A DNA stretch of 64,000 bases from Actinospica robiniae DSM 44927 (GCF_000504285.1 NZ_KI632511.1:2291372-2355371); one strand, 5' to 3'; numbered from the stretch's first letter, positions 25,959 to 36,234 are shown. Notes: generated by a model from the letters alone, not told the origin. Numbers and translations are program-made.

Positions 25959-26744
25959 GTGGACGAGGTCTTCAAGGCTCTGGCCGATCCGAGCCGACGG
26001 CTGCTGCTGGACTCGCTCGACGCCCGCAACGGGCAGACCCTGCGCGAGCTGTGCGCCGGCCTGGAGATGGCCCGGCAGTCCGTCAGCAAGCATCTGGCGG
26101 TGCTCGAGCAGGCCGGCCTCGTCACCGCCGTGTGGCGGGGCCGGGAGAAGCTGCACTATCTCAACGCCGCGCCGATCAACGAGATCTCCGAACGCTGGAT
26201 CACCCGGTACGACCGGTCCCGGGTCGAGGCCCTGGCCGACCTGAAACAGGCACTGGAAGGAGAACTCCGCATGGACGCCCCCGCGGCCCGGCCCGAGTTC
26301 GTCTACACCACGTACATCCGCACCACCCCCGAACTGCTCTGGCGCGCGCTGACCGAGCCCGCGTTCACCCGGCGCTACTGGCAGGGGATGACCTTCGAGT
26401 CGGACTGGAAGCCGGGCTCGCACGTGCGGGTGACCCGCACCGACGGCTCGATCTGCGACGACCCGGAGCAGGTCGTGCTCGAATCCGACCCCTACCGCCG
26501 GCTCGCCTACACCTGGTTCGACAACACCGGCGGCTGCCACGGCGGCGGCGAGCCGGAGCCGCGCTCGCAGGTGGCCTTCGACCTCGAAGACCTCGGCGAG
26601 AAGGTGAAGCTGACGGTGACTCACGACGGCTTCGCGCCGGGGAGCAGAGTCCTGCCGAACATCAGCGGCGGCTGGCCGGTCGTGCTCTCCGATCTCAAGA
26701 CCCTGCTGGAGACCGAGTCGGAGACGGGGACGAAGCCGGAGTAG
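25959..26744 (+). CDS. ArsR-family regulator fused to an SRPBCC domain
   Basis: A 261-residue fusion. Residues 1-90 are an ArsR winged helix (FKALADPSRRLLLDSL, then LEMARQSVSKHLAVLEQAGL) without metal-binding cysteines; residues 105-250 are a second SRPBCC/AHSA1 domain starting VYTTYIRTTPELLWRALTEP. The fusion suggests that a small molecule bound in the SRPBCC pocket could control DNA binding. The GTG start lies eight bases after the preceding stop, without a clear ribosome-binding site, so translation is probably coupled. It most likely represses its own operon through the two upstream palindromes. Confidence 0.85.
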   Translation: MDEVFKALADPSRRLLLDSLDARNGQTLRELCAGLEMARQSVSKHLAVLEQAGLVTAVWRGREKLHYLNAAPINEISERWITRYDRSRVEALADLKQALEGELRMDAPAARPEFVYTTYIRTTPELLWRALTEPAFTRRYWQGMTFESDWKPGSHVRVTRTDGSICDDPEQVVLESDPYRRLAYTWFDNTGGCHGGGEPEPRSQVAFDLEDLGEKVKLTVTHDGFAPGSRVLPNISGGWPVVLSDLKTLLETESETGTKPE

Positions 26745-26753
26745 CGAGCCGGC

Positions 26754-27959
26754 TCAGGCGAGCGCGGCGAGCGTCTGCCGGGCGATCTCGATCTCCTCGT
26801 CGGTGGGGATCACGAGCACCGGGACCTGCGCTCCGGGCGCGGAGACCGCGCGCTCGCCGCGTTCGGCGGCCGCGTTGCGGACCGGGTCCACCCGGATGCC
26901 GAGCCGTTCGAGCCCCTGCGTGCTCAGGACCCTGGTTCGCTCGTCGTTCTCGCCGACTCCGGCCGTGAAGACCACCGCGTCGACGCGGCCGAGTACGGCG
27001 TAATACGCACCGATGTACTTGCGGATGCGGTGGCAGTAGACCTCGTGGGCCAGACGCGCGTCCGGGTCGCCCGCCTCGGCGGCTTTCTGCACGTCGCGCA
27101 GGTCGTTGCTCCCGGCCAGGCCCAGCAGCCCGCTGGAGCGGTTGAGCTCGCGGTCCACCGCCTCGGCGTCGAGGCCGGCCACCCGCTGGAGGTACGCGGG
27201 CACGGCCGGATCGAGATCGCCGCTTCGGGTGCCCATGACGAGCCCTTCGAGCGGAGTCAGACCCATCGAGGTCTCCACGCTGCGCCCGCCCTCGACCGCA
27301 CAGACGCTGGCGCCGTTGCCCAGGTGCAGCACGATCACGTTCGTCTCCTCGACCGTCTGCCCGAGGAATGCCGCGGCGCGTCGGGAGACGTAGGCGTGCG
27401 AGGTGCCATGGAAGCCGTACCGCCGAACGGAGTACCTCTCGCGCCACTCGCGCGGCACCGCGTACGTGTACGCGGACGGAGGCAGGCTCTGGTGGAATGC
27501 CGTGTCGAACACCGCGACCTGCGGCACGCCGGGGAACGCCTTACGGGCGACCTCGATGCCGGTGATGTTGGGCGGGTTGTGCAGCGGGGCCAGCGGATTG
27601 AGCTCCCTGAGAGTGCCGACCACGTCGTCGTCGAGCACAGTGGCTTCGGTGAACCGGGATCCGCCGTGCACCACCCGGTGGCCGATGGCGGTCAGCTCGG
27701 CCGCGTCCAGGCCGGGGCCGGCCGAGCGGAACGCCTCGAGCACCGAGTCGAGGGCCTGCTCGTGCGAGGCGAACACCTCCGTGCGCTCCCACGCCGACGC
27801 GTCGGCCGGACGATGGCGGAGCGTCCCCGGGCCCTTCTCCCCGATCCGGTCCACCGACCCGGTCGCCAGCCGATCGCCCTCACCCGCGTCGTCGAGCGCG
27901 AGCAGCTGGTACTTGATCGAGGAGGAGCCGACATTGAGCACCAGCACAGCCTGCGTCAT
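26754..27959 (-). CDS. ackA: Acetate kinase
   Basis: A 401-residue acetate kinase, making ATP and acetate from acetyl phosphate. [12 protein letters not shown] is the N-terminal phosphate-binding motif, [11 protein letters not shown] and [11 protein letters not shown] are family signatures, and [15 protein letters not shown] and FTAGVGEN complete the active site. ATG 27959 is the conserved start with GGGGAC just upstream. The gene is divergent from the phosphoketolase gene across 146 bases, and the two enzymes act in series. Confidence 0.95.
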   Translation of the reverse strand: MTQAVLVLNVGSSSIKYQLLALDDAGEGDRLATGSVDRIGEKGPGTLRHRPADASAWERTEVFASHEQALDSVLEAFRSAGPGLDAAELTAIGHRVVHGGSRFTEATVLDDDVVGTLRELNPLAPLHNPPNITGIEVARKAFPGVPQVAVFDTAFHQSLPPSAYTYAVPREWRERYSVRRYGFHGTSHAYVSRRAAAFLGQTVEETNVIVLHLGNGASVCAVEGGRSVETSMGLTPLEGLVMGTRSGDLDPAVPAYLQRVAGLDAEAVDRELNRSSGLLGLAGSNDLRDVQKAAEAGDPDARLAHEVYCHRIRKYIGAYYAVLGRVDAVVFTAGVGENDERTRVLSTQGLERLGIRVDPVRNAAAERGERAVSAPGAQVPVLVIPTDEEIEIARQTLAALA

Positions 27960-28105
27960 GTCCCCATTCTCACCTCGGGCGGCAGGCCGCGCGCGAGCCG
28001 CCCTCTCGTTCGGTCTACCGGAACAAGCGCGTGCGGCGAGCCCGCGGCGAGAATCGAAGGGCGCCATCGGCGTACGCGGGAGAGACCACGTCGAAGGGAC
28101 TGCCC

Positions 28106-30511
28106 ATGGTGACCACCAAGTCGGGGCCGCTCAGCCGTGAGGAAATCAATCTCATCGAAGCCTATTGGCGCGCGGCGAACTACCTGTCGGTGGGTCAGAT
28201 CTACCTGCTGGACAACCCGCTGTTGCGCGAGCCGCTCAAGCCGGAGCACGTCAAGCCGCGGCTGCTCGGCCACTGGGGCACCACCCCCGGCCTGAACCTG
28301 ATCTACGCGCACATGAACCGGGCCATCCGGGCCCGCGACCTGGACGCGATCTACATCGCCGGACCCGGCCACGGCGGCCCCGGCCTGGTGGCCAACACGT
28401 ACCTCGAGGGCACCTACAGCGAGTTCTACTCGGCGATCGGCCGGGACGAGGCGGGCCTGCGCCGGCTGATGCGCCAGTTCTCCTTCCCCGGCGGCATCCC
28501 CAGCCACGTCGCGCCGGAGACGCCGGGCTCGATCCACGAGGGCGGCGAGCTCGGCTACGCGCTCTCGCACGCCTTCGGCGCCGTGTTCGACAACCCGGAC
28601 CTGGTCGTGTGCTGCGTCATCGGCGACGGCGAGGCCGAGACCGGTCCGCTGGCCGGCTCCTGGCACTCGAACAAGTTCCTTGACCCGGCCACCGACGGCG
28701 CGGTGCTGCCCGTCCTGCACCTGAACGAGTTCAAGATCGCCAACCCGACCGTGCTGGCCCGGATCCCGCCGAAGGAGCTCGAGCAGCTGCTCACCGGCTA
28801 CGGCTACCGCCCGATCAGGGTGGAGATCACCGACCCCGACGACCACGCGTCCGCGCACCAGCTCTTCGCCGCCGCGCTGAACGAGGCGCTCGAGGAGATC
28901 GCCGAGATCCAGAAGAAGGCGCGGGCCCAGGAGCGCAGGTCCGGGATCGAAGGCATCGAACGCCCGTCCTGGCCGTTGATCGTACTGCGCTCCCCCAAGG
29001 GCTGGACCGGCCCGAAGGAGGTGGACGGCAAGCGCACGGAGGGCAGCTGGCGGGCCCACCAGGTGCCGCTGGCCAAACTGCACGAGAACCCGGCGCACCT
29101 GCGGCAGCTGGAAGAGTGGATGCGCTCGTACAAGCCGGAAGAGCTCTTCGACGCGGACGGCGCGCTGCTGCCGGAACTGCTCGCCCTCGCGCCCGAAGGC
29201 GAGCGGCGGATGGGCGCGAACCCGCACGCAAACGGCGGCCTGCTGCTGCGCGACCTGGAGCTGCCCGACTTCCGGGACTACGCCGTCTCCGCCGACGGCC
29301 ACGGCGTGACCACCTCGGAGGCCACCCGCGTCCTCGGCGGCTTCCTGCGCGACGTGATGGCCGAGAACTACGAGCACCGCAACTTCCGCGTGGTCGGCCC
29401 GGACGAGACGGCGTCGAACCGGCTCGACGCGCTGTTCGAGGCCACCGGCCGGGCCTGGATGGCCGAAGCCGAGCCGGACGACGACGCGGCGCTGGCCCAC
29501 GACGGCCGGGTCATGGAGGTGCTCTCGGAGCACATCTGCCAGGGCTGGCTCGAGGGCTACCTGCTGACCGGACGGCACGGCTTCTTCTCCTGCTACGAAG
29601 CCTTCATCCACATCGTCGACTCGATGTTCAACCAGCACGCCAAGTGGCTCAAGACCACCCGCGACATCCCCTGGCGCCGACCCATCGCCTCGCTCAACTA
29701 CCTGCTGACTTCACACGTCTGGCGCCAAGACCACAACGGCTTCTCGCATCAGGACCCCGGCTTCATCGACCACGTGGTGAACAAGAAGGCGGACGTCATC
29801 CGGGTCTACCTGCCCCCGGACGCCAACACCCTGCTGAGCGTGGCGAACCACTGCCTGAGCAGCCGGCACTACGTCAACGTGATCGTGGCCGGCAAGCAGC
29901 CCGCGCTGAACTGGCTCTCGATGGACGAGGCGATCCTGCACTGCACCCGGGGCATCGGCATCTGGGAGTGGGCCTCGACAGACGGCGGCCACGAGCCGGA
30001 CGTCGTGCTCGCCTGCGCCGGGGACATCCCCACGCTCGAGACGCTGGCCGCGGTGTCGATCCTACGGGCGGCCTGGCCCGATCTGCGCATCCGGGTCGTG
30101 AACGTGGTCGACCTGATGCGGCTTCAGGACGACACCGAGCACCCGCACGGGCTGTCCGAGCGCCAGTTCGACGCGCTGTTCACCCGGGACAAGCCGGTGG
30201 TCTTCGCGTACCACGGCTACCCCTGGCTGATCCACCGGCTGACCTACCGCCGGGCCAACCACGACAACATGCACGTACGCGGATACAAGGAGGAGGGCAC
30301 CACCACGACCCCGTTCGACATGGTGATGCTCAACGATCTCGATCGCTACCACCTGGTGATCGACGTGATCGACCGGGTGCCGGGCCTCGCCGACCGCGGG
30401 GCGCACGTGCGCCAGGAGATGCAGGACGCCCGCCTCATCGCCCGCGCCTACACCCGCGAGCACGGCGACGACCTGCCCGAGATCAAGGACTGGGTCTGGC
30501 CGTACGCATAG
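28106..30511 (+). CDS. xfp: Xylulose-5-phosphate/fructose-6-phosphate phosphoketolase
   Basis: An 801-residue thiamine-diphosphate enzyme that splits xylulose 5-phosphate or fructose 6-phosphate with phosphate to acetyl phosphate and a shorter sugar phosphate. GHWGTTPG (about 55-62), GPGHGGP (86-92) and the ThDP-binding GDGEAETG (173-180) are conserved, as is HQDPGF. Full length for the family. ATG 28106 has GAAGGGA six bases upstream. With the divergent acetate kinase it forms the phosphoketolase shunt. Confidence 0.95.
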   Translation: MVTTKSGPLSREEINLIEAYWRAANYLSVGQIYLLDNPLLREPLKPEHVKPRLLGHWGTTPGLNLIYAHMNRAIRARDLDAIYIAGPGHGGPGLVANTYLEGTYSEFYSAIGRDEAGLRRLMRQFSFPGGIPSHVAPETPGSIHEGGELGYALSHAFGAVFDNPDLVVCCVIGDGEAETGPLAGSWHSNKFLDPATDGAVLPVLHLNEFKIANPTVLARIPPKELEQLLTGYGYRPIRVEITDPDDHASAHQLFAAALNEALEEIAEIQKKARAQERRSGIEGIERPSWPLIVLRSPKGWTGPKEVDGKRTEGSWRAHQVPLAKLHENPAHLRQLEEWMRSYKPEELFDADGALLPELLALAPEGERRMGANPHANGGLLLRDLELPDFRDYAVSADGHGVTTSEATRVLGGFLRDVMAENYEHRNFRVVGPDETASNRLDALFEATGRAWMAEAEPDDDAALAHDGRVMEVLSEHICQGWLEGYLLTGRHGFFSCYEAFIHIVDSMFNQHAKWLKTTRDIPWRRPIASLNYLLTSHVWRQDHNGFSHQDPGFIDHVVNKKADVIRVYLPPDANTLLSVANHCLSSRHYVNVIVAGKQPALNWLSMDEAILHCTRGIGIWEWASTDGGHEPDVVLACAGDIPTLETLAAVSILRAAWPDLRIRVVNVVDLMRLQDDTEHPHGLSERQFDALFTRDKPVVFAYHGYPWLIHRLTYRRANHDNMHVRGYKEEGTTTTPFDMVMLNDLDRYHLVIDVIDRVPGLADRGAHVRQEMQDARLIARAYTREHGDDLPEIKDWVWPYA

Positions 30512-30523
30512 GATCCGGCCTCG

Positions 30524-31288
30524 TCAGGGGTGCGGCATGCCGCTGACGAGCTGTTTGAGCCGCGACTCCAGCCCTTGCTTGGAGGCGCGGCCCAGCGACC
30601 TGAGCTGCTTCTTCGATCCCTCGCTGTAGAAGCGGCCGAACCAGGGCGAGCCGGGCTTGGCCAGGCGCAGCGCCGCCACCACCGCGAGCGGGAACAGCAG
30701 CACGCCGGCCGGCCCCATGAACAGCCGCCCCTTGAACAGGCCGATCACGACGAACGCGAGCGTGACGAACAGATAGAGGAAGTAGAGCCACAGGCTCTCG
30801 CCCTCGTCCCGGGCGAAGGGGTCGGACACGACGGTGGCGAGCGTGCCGAAGCCGGCCACGAGGACGACCGCGTCGACGGACTTGCGCCCCTGGTCCTCCC
30901 AGTACACGTCGGTCAGGTGCAGCCAGAGGGCGAACTCGTCCAGGGTGAGCGCCGCGCCGGCGGCGAAGATGCAGGCCAACACGGTACGTACCGTCCCATG
31001 CGGCGCGATGATGAACTGCAGCGGCGCGGTCACCAGCATGATGATGATCCCGGGCACGAGGTGGTGCACGTGCACCGCGCCCACCTTCACGTTCCCGAAC
31101 GGCCCCCGGCCGGAGCGGATCAGCCGCACCACGATGCGGGTGAGCATGAACGTGCCGACGAAGCTGCACAGTATGGCGAACTGCACGCCGAGGCTCGCGC
31201 TGTCGTTGGTGTGCACCTCGATCTCGACCGCCGTCACCGCCGCGCGCACCGCGTGCGGCACCGGCGATGGCACGAGCAACGAGATCAT
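30524..31288 (-). CDS. Hypothetical multi-pass membrane protein
   Basis: A 254-residue protein with about seven hydrophobic segments. A histidine cluster, AVHVHHLVPGI, sits before the third helix, and LTLDEFALWLHL lies in the fourth, both likely conserved and suited to metal or substrate binding within the membrane. The C-terminal 45 residues are basic and cytoplasmic. The start is ATG 31288 with GGGGAGG just upstream, though the spacing is short. It is convergent with the phosphoketolase gene and divergent from the DinB-type gene. No function can be assigned. Confidence 0.7.
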   Translation of the reverse strand: MISLLVPSPVPHAVRAAVTAVEIEVHTNDSASLGVQFAILCSFVGTFMLTRIVVRLIRSGRGPFGNVKVGAVHVHHLVPGIIIMLVTAPLQFIIAPHGTVRTVLACIFAAGAALTLDEFALWLHLTDVYWEDQGRKSVDAVVLVAGFGTLATVVSDPFARDEGESLWLYFLYLFVTLAFVVIGLFKGRLFMGPAGVLLFPLAVVAALRLAKPGSPWFGRFYSEGSKKQLRSLGRASKQGLESRLKQLVSGMPHP

Positions 31289-31370
31289 CACCTCCCCAGT
31301 CTGCCGCCTCGGGTCGGCCGCGACGTGGGAGTGGATCCCGTCCGGCGCGTCTGGCAGGCTCCCGGACGTG

Positions 31371-31964
31371 ATGGATGAGGCCTTTGCGAAGGAACACCTG
31401 CTCGACGACCTGCGCTGGGTGCGTGAGGCGATGGTCTGGAAGGTCGAGGGGCTCAGCGAGTACGATTCCCGCCGGCCATTGACCCCCACCGGGACGAACC
31501 TGCTCGGCTTGATCAAGCACCTGGCCGTCTCCGAGTCCTGGTACTTCGGCGAGGTTTTCGCCCGTCCGTTCCCGGAACCGCTGCCGCGCTGGGACGAGGA
31601 GGCCGTGGCCGAGCGCACGATGTACGCCGCCGCGGACGAGAGCCGGGAGGAGATCGTCGGGCTCTACCGAAGGGTATGGCAGCACTCGGACGCGACGGTC
31701 GCCGCCCTGCCGATCGACGCGCCGGGGCACGTCCCGTGGTGGCCGCGCCCCGAGGTCAAGCTGTTCAACATCCTGGTTCACATGCTCACCGAGACCAACC
31801 GGCACGCCGGCCACGCCGACATCCTGCGCGAGCAGCTCGACGGCGTCACCGGCCAAGCGTCCGAGCTCAAAGGGCCTCGACGCGACGAGGCCTTCTGGGA
31901 GGCCCGACGCACGAAGATCGAACAGGCCGCCCGGGCCTCTTCTGACCGCGCGTCAGCGGAGTGA
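31371..31964 (+). CDS. DinB-family (DUF664) protein
   Basis: A 197-residue four-helix-bundle protein of the DinB/DUF664 type, with the expected LLGLIKHLAVSESWYFGEVF, and HMLTETNRHAGHADILREQL in the third helix. The histidines in IKHL and NRHAGH form the presumed metal site. Such proteins are metal-dependent enzymes, often thiol-dependent transferases; the substrate here is unknown. The start could be ATG 31371 or the preceding GTG. It is convergent with the sortase gene, sharing a small hairpin at the stop codons. Confidence 0.82.
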   Translation: MDEAFAKEHLLDDLRWVREAMVWKVEGLSEYDSRRPLTPTGTNLLGLIKHLAVSESWYFGEVFARPFPEPLPRWDEEAVAERTMYAAADESREEIVGLYRRVWQHSDATVAALPIDAPGHVPWWPRPEVKLFNILVHMLTETNRHAGHADILREQLDGVTGQASELKGPRRDEAFWEARRTKIEQAARASSDRASAE

Positions 31965-31972
31965 ACGCACTC
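31959..31972. terminator. Hairpin spanning both stop codons of a convergent pair
   Basis: GAGTG-AACG-CACTC, a five-base stem with a four-base loop; TGA of the DinB gene lies on the left arm and loop, and TCA (the complement of the sortase stop) on the right arm and next base. Confidence 0.45.
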
Positions 31973-33245
31973 AGCGCTTGTGGACCGAATGGGTGGCCTG
32001 TGCCCGGTGAGCTGTGAGGTGGGCGTGGACGATGGTGTGGTCGCGGCATCCGTGCCGCCAGCTGTCGGCCGGCCCCGTGCAGGTCTCCAGGTTCAGGGCG
32101 GGATAGGGCGTCGCGTCGGTGACCTGCTGGGAGGCGGAACGCATCCGCCAGGCCGGAACGAGCTCGGTCTTGTCGACGGTGAAGATCGCGACACTGTGGT
32201 CGGCCCGCGTCACCGTGACCGTGTCCCCCGGCCGCACGACGGCCGACGTCCGCCCCTTGACATGCGCGCCGAACACGGAGACGCCGAGCTGTCCCGGCGC
32301 CGGGCTCAGGTCGTACCAGGAAGCGAGCTGCGGGCCCTTGAGCGGCACCGCGCTCGACGCGGCGTGGCCGACGCCCACCAGGCCGACCGGGGTGACATCC
32401 GCGTTGAGGCCGACCTGCGGCACGGTGATGTGCACGGGCACGGAGAAGCTCAACGGAGCGGCAGGCTTCGGTCCGGAGAGCTCGTCCGGCGCGACGGCGA
32501 ACTCGTCGGCGGCGTGCCCCTGCGGCACGTCGACGGGCAGGTGGAGGAGGACCGGCGCGTCGTGCGCGGCGACCGCGACGTGGTCGGCGCCGAGGTGGCC
32601 GGCCGAAGGCGTCTGCTGATCGACGGCGGAGAGCCCGAAGAGCGCCAGAATGGTGCCGACGGCGAGCAGCAGTCCGCCCGTCCGGCGCGGGTTGGGCCGG
32701 TTACGGCGGTTGCGGCCACGCGGGGGGTAGGGGCGTCGCGCACCGGGGGGTACGCGCCGCACGCCGCGGCTGTCCCGTGCGGGATAGCCCGGGCGTCGCG
32801 CGGATCCGGATCCGGCGGCCGTCACGGGCGTGCCACGCCTTGCCGCAGGGCTCGGAGGCCGCTTGGCCGGCGGTGCGGTTCGCTTCACCGGCGCCGAGGG
32901 ACGCTTGGCTGGCGCCGCGGGCCGCTTCACCGGCGGCACGGTTCGCTTAGCCGGCATGGCAGGACGCCTCACCGGCACCGCGGGCCCGCCACGTCCGACC
33001 GGCTGCGCACGTCGAGCGCCCGCGCTGCTCGCCGACGCCGCACGCGCCGGCGAGGGTACCCGGGCCATCGCCGGGCGCGGCGCACCGTCGCGCGGCATCG
33101 GGCGCTGCCGGGGCGGCTGCGGGTACGTGGCCGTCACCGCTCGCCGCGCCGGATCCGAGCCGGGGCTCCGCCGCGGCTCCTGCGTGTTCGTGCCCTTTAT
33201 GGTTCGCCACCTCCGTGCCGTGCGCCGGCCCAGCCGGTACGTCAC
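31971..33245 (-). CDS. Class F sortase with long Lys/Pro/Arg-rich N-terminal region
   Basis: A 424-residue protein. Residues 1-185 are low-complexity and strongly basic, with repeats such as APAKRPSAPVKRTAPPAKRP; one membrane helix follows (GGLLLAVGTILALFGLSAV), then a sortase domain of about 170 residues. SVFGAHVKG carries the catalytic histidine and ALNLETCTG the catalytic cysteine. Sortases are membrane transpeptidases that cleave a sorting signal and link proteins to cell wall or to one another. The basic cytoplasmic tail is unusually long. No sorting-signal substrate was recognised in the window. The start codon of the tail is uncertain. Confidence 0.82.
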   Translation of the reverse strand: MTYRLGRRTARRWRTIKGTNTQEPRRSPGSDPARRAVTATYPQPPRQRPMPRDGAPRPAMARVPSPARAASASSAGARRAQPVGRGGPAVPVRRPAMPAKRTVPPVKRPAAPAKRPSAPVKRTAPPAKRPPSPAARRGTPVTAAGSGSARRPGYPARDSRGVRRVPPGARRPYPPRGRNRRNRPNPRRTGGLLLAVGTILALFGLSAVDQQTPSAGHLGADHVAVAAHDAPVLLHLPVDVPQGHAADEFAVAPDELSGPKPAAPLSFSVPVHITVPQVGLNADVTPVGLVGVGHAASSAVPLKGPQLASWYDLSPAPGQLGVSVFGAHVKGRTSAVVRPGDTVTVTRADHSVAIFTVDKTELVPAWRMRSASQQVTDATPYPALNLETCTGPADSWRHGCRDHTIVHAHLTAHRAQATHSVHKR

Positions 33246-33346
33246 TTCGGTTGCTACCTCAGCTTTCGGGTAATGATCTCCTCATCCCGGCCGTCCACCC
33301 GTTCGCCGGGCCACGATCACTCTCGCGCAGCATTGTTCTTACAAGC

Positions 33347-34012
33347 TCAGCGGCCGTTCGTCTCACTCATGTGGGCGTAGACGATGGTGTTGTCGACGTA
33401 GCTGTGCTTGGTCGAGTCGAAGTCGCCGCCACAGGTGACCAGGCGCAGCGCGGCGTACGAGACGGAGCCGTAGACACGGCTGGTGGGGAACTCGTCCTTG
33501 GGCGCCTGCTGCACCGAGTCCACGGTGAACACGGCCACGGTGTGGTCCGCGCGGGTGACGTTGATCTGTTCGCCGGGCAGCACTTGGCCGAGGTTGTAGA
33601 AGGCACCCCGGTAGTCCTTCATCTTGCTCGAGTCCACGTGGGCGTCGATGACGGCGGGCCCGGACTGGCCGGGGGCCGGGCCCTTGTCGTACCACGCGGC
33701 CTTCTGCGCCTGGTCCAGCGGCGGCACGCCGATGGCGCCGTCGGCGCCGAGGCCGACCTTGAGCAGATCGGCGTCAATGCCCACGGCCGGGACGGCGATG
33801 TGCACGGGGGCGGAGAAGCTGAGCGGGTCGGCGAAGATGGAGCCGGCCGGCGGGACCGGCGGCAGGTAGGCCGCGGCGGCGGGGCTGGGCGGGCCGGACG
33901 GAGCCTGCTGCGAGTGCACGATCTTGACGGTGCCGAACGCGACGACTCCGAGGGCGGCCCAGCCGAGCAGACGGGTGAGCGGACTCCGCTTCTTCGCGGT
34001 CTTCTCGGTCAA
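33347..34012 (-). CDS. Class F sortase
   Basis: A 221-residue sortase: one N-terminal membrane helix (LLGWAALGVVAFGTVKIV), a Pro-rich linker and the sortase domain. AVIDAHVDSS carries the catalytic histidine and LRLVTCGGDFD the catalytic cysteine, with VDNTIVYAHM at the end. The start used is TTG 34012, which has GGGAG six bases upstream and gives a normal short cytoplasmic tail (MTEKTAKKR); a frame from 34090 would add 26 residues without support. It lies 101 bases upstream of the second sortase gene on the same strand, so both may be co-transcribed. Confidence 0.86.
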   Translation of the reverse strand: MTEKTAKKRSPLTRLLGWAALGVVAFGTVKIVHSQQAPSGPPSPAAAAYLPPVPPAGSIFADPLSFSAPVHIAVPAVGIDADLLKVGLGADGAIGVPPLDQAQKAAWYDKGPAPGQSGPAVIDAHVDSSKMKDYRGAFYNLGQVLPGEQINVTRADHTVAVFTVDSVQQAPKDEFPTSRVYGSVSYAALRLVTCGGDFDSTKHSYVDNTIVYAHMSETNGR

Positions 34013-34152
34013 GGCAAACTCCCGGGAGGGTTCGAACGTCCGCGGCCTTGATACCCGCCCGAGTATGACTATTGCGCCGTTTGGCGGCATTCAGGTGATA
34101 GCGCAAACGGGTGGCGCGGACTCAGGGCGGCGCGCCCGAGGCTGAGCCGCCG

Positions 34153-36234
34153 TCAGTCCGCCGCGCGGGCGAGGTCGTCGGCCAGCAGGTTCGCGTAGAC
34201 CTGGGCCCCGGACGGGCGCGGGTGGGTGTCATCCGTCCAGAGCAGTGCCGGATGCTGCGAGATCGTGGCGTTCCAGTCGACCAGCAGGCTGTCCCGGTGC
34301 GAGACGACGTAGTTGACGTAGAGGTCGTTCACCGTGCCCTGCCACGACCGGGGGACGTGCACCGTGATCAGGACGAGGACCCGCCCGGGCCCGATGATCC
34401 GCTTGATCTCGTCCAGCGTCTGCTCGGTGGTGTCGCCGTTCGTACCCAGCGCGAGGACGACGAAGTGGCGTAACCGGCCGCTCGCGGCAAGGTCCTCCAG
34501 CACGTCGGTCGCCTCGTAGATCTGCCGGCCGACCTTCGCGTCGATCACGATGCCGGGCATGCGCGCGGTCAACGCCTCGGCGCTCGCGAGCAGCACGGAG
34601 TCGCCGACGGCGGTGGTCTCCTCGCCCAGTACGGGATCCGGCGGCCCGGCAGCCGGGAGCCCCCCGCTCGCGGCCGGGTCGCGCGGCTGCGGCTCGCCAC
34701 CGGCCGATGCGCTCGCCGACGGTCCCGGCGTTGCGCCGGCCGAAGGCGCTGCCGACGCGCCGGTGCCCGTGACACTCGCGGCGGCGACGGCGCTGCCCGC
34801 CGAGATCTGTGCCTGCATCGCCGACTGCTGCGGGTCGATGCGCGGCGCGTCGGCGAGGCCGATGATCGCCGGGACCAGCGCCGCGGCCGCGAGACCGGTC
34901 GCTGTCCGGACCTTCCACGCGGCCGCCGTCGTTGTCCTGCCCCGCAACCGTCGCCACGCGGCGCGCGGATCGAAGCGGCGGGCCGGCGCCGCGAAGACGC
35001 GGTGGCTGAGCGAGGCGAGCACCAGCGGGAGCACGAGCTCTGCGGCGGCCCGGCCAGTCGCCGCGCTCGCGCCGTCCGCCGTTCCGGGCGTGCCGAGCAG
35101 CACGATCAGCGGCCAGTGCCAGAGGTAGACGCCGTAGGAACGGGCGCCGAGGTGCACGATCGGCCGCCAGCGCAGTATCCGCGCGACGTCCGTCTCACAG
35201 GCGGCCGCGAGCAGCACGGCCAGCGCCGCGAAGCTCGCCAGGACGATCCCGCCGCGTTCCGGCGCGCTGGTCTCGCCGTTGAGGCAGGCGGCCAGCAGCA
35301 GCAGGATGACCAGGCCGCCGAGCCCGAACCGCCCGACCACGCGCAGCTTCTCCGGCGCGCTCCTCGGATCGAGCGCGCGGATCCGGTCGAGCGGCAGCCG
35401 CAGCGCGACGGCCGCGCCGAGCAGCAGACCGCCGCAGTGCGTCAGCGTGCTGTAGTAGTCGGTGGTCCCCGCGTCGGACTGCGCCGCCATCAGGGCGAAC
35501 GACGCGCCGGACCCGGCCGCCGTCAGCAGCGCCGGGAACGGCGTGCGCAGGACGAGGCGCAGCAAAAACGGCCAGAGCAGGTAGAACTGCTCCTCGACCG
35601 CGAGCGACCACAGGTGCTGCAGCGCCGGAGGATGCCCGGCTGCCGCGGCGAATGCGGCGAAGTAGTCCTGGCCGTGCCCGATCAGGAGCCAGTTCATCCC
35701 CGAGACCGAGGCGGCCGCGACCTGCGCGCGCAGTCCGGCGCCGAACCCGGGGGTGGCGTAGCCCGCGACGACGCACACCGCGACCAGGACGGCGATGAGC
35801 TCCGGGGCGAGCCGGCGCGCCCGGCCGAGCCAGAATCGGCGCAGGACCGGGCGCGCCGGCGCGGATCGCAGTCGGGGCACGAGCAGACCGGTGATCAGGA
35901 ACCCGCTCAGGACGAAGAACACGTCGACGCCGAGGAAGCCGCCGGGCAGGGTGTTCGGGAAGACGTGGAAGACCACGACCAGCGCGACGGCCAGGCCGCG
36001 CAGCCCGTCGAGCGCCGCGACCCGAGGCCCGGCGGCCGGGACCCCCGGCCCAGCAGCAGGCTCCGGCTCGACCGAGGGCTCCGCCTCGGCGGGCGACGGC
36101 GGCCCGTCAGCAGGCTGCGGTACGCCGGAGTGCTCCGAAGCGGCCGAAGACCGCGGTGCCGCGGAGAGCTCCGGTTCCGCATCCGGCTCCGCAGCGGTGG
36201 AAGGCCGTCGCGAGGAAGGCGAGCGCACGCCCAT
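34153..36234 (-). CDS. Acyltransferase-3 / SGNH fusion (OatA-like)
   Basis: A 693-residue membrane protein with a Pro/Glu-rich N-terminal tail (1-70), an acyltransferase-3 domain of about ten helices beginning ALDGLRGLAVALVVVFH, a Ser/Pro/Ala linker, and a C-terminal SGNH domain with AVGDSVLL, LGTNGD and TDDTHP. Proteins of this build move acetyl groups across the membrane and O-acetylate extracellular sugars, as OatA does for peptidoglycan muramic acid. The true acceptor (peptidoglycan, polysaccharide or lipid) is not known. Its closeness to two sortase genes suggests an envelope role. Confidence 0.88.
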   Translation of the reverse strand: MGVRSPSSRRPSTAAEPDAEPELSAAPRSSAASEHSGVPQPADGPPSPAEAEPSVEPEPAAGPGVPAAGPRVAALDGLRGLAVALVVVFHVFPNTLPGGFLGVDVFFVLSGFLITGLLVPRLRSAPARPVLRRFWLGRARRLAPELIAVLVAVCVVAGYATPGFGAGLRAQVAAASVSGMNWLLIGHGQDYFAAFAAAAGHPPALQHLWSLAVEEQFYLLWPFLLRLVLRTPFPALLTAAGSGASFALMAAQSDAGTTDYYSTLTHCGGLLLGAAVALRLPLDRIRALDPRSAPEKLRVVGRFGLGGLVILLLLAACLNGETSAPERGGIVLASFAALAVLLAAACETDVARILRWRPIVHLGARSYGVYLWHWPLIVLLGTPGTADGASAATGRAAAELVLPLVLASLSHRVFAAPARRFDPRAAWRRLRGRTTTAAAWKVRTATGLAAAALVPAIIGLADAPRIDPQQSAMQAQISAGSAVAAASVTGTGASAAPSAGATPGPSASASAGGEPQPRDPAASGGLPAAGPPDPVLGEETTAVGDSVLLASAEALTARMPGIVIDAKVGRQIYEATDVLEDLAASGRLRHFVVLALGTNGDTTEQTLDEIKRIIGPGRVLVLITVHVPRSWQGTVNDLYVNYVVSHRDSLLVDWNATISQHPALLWTDDTHPRPSGAQVYANLLADDLARAAD

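Noticed and set aside
30834..31370. Long + strand frame upstream of the DinB-type gene
   Set aside because: It is antisense to a membrane protein gene and has no recognisable protein pattern.
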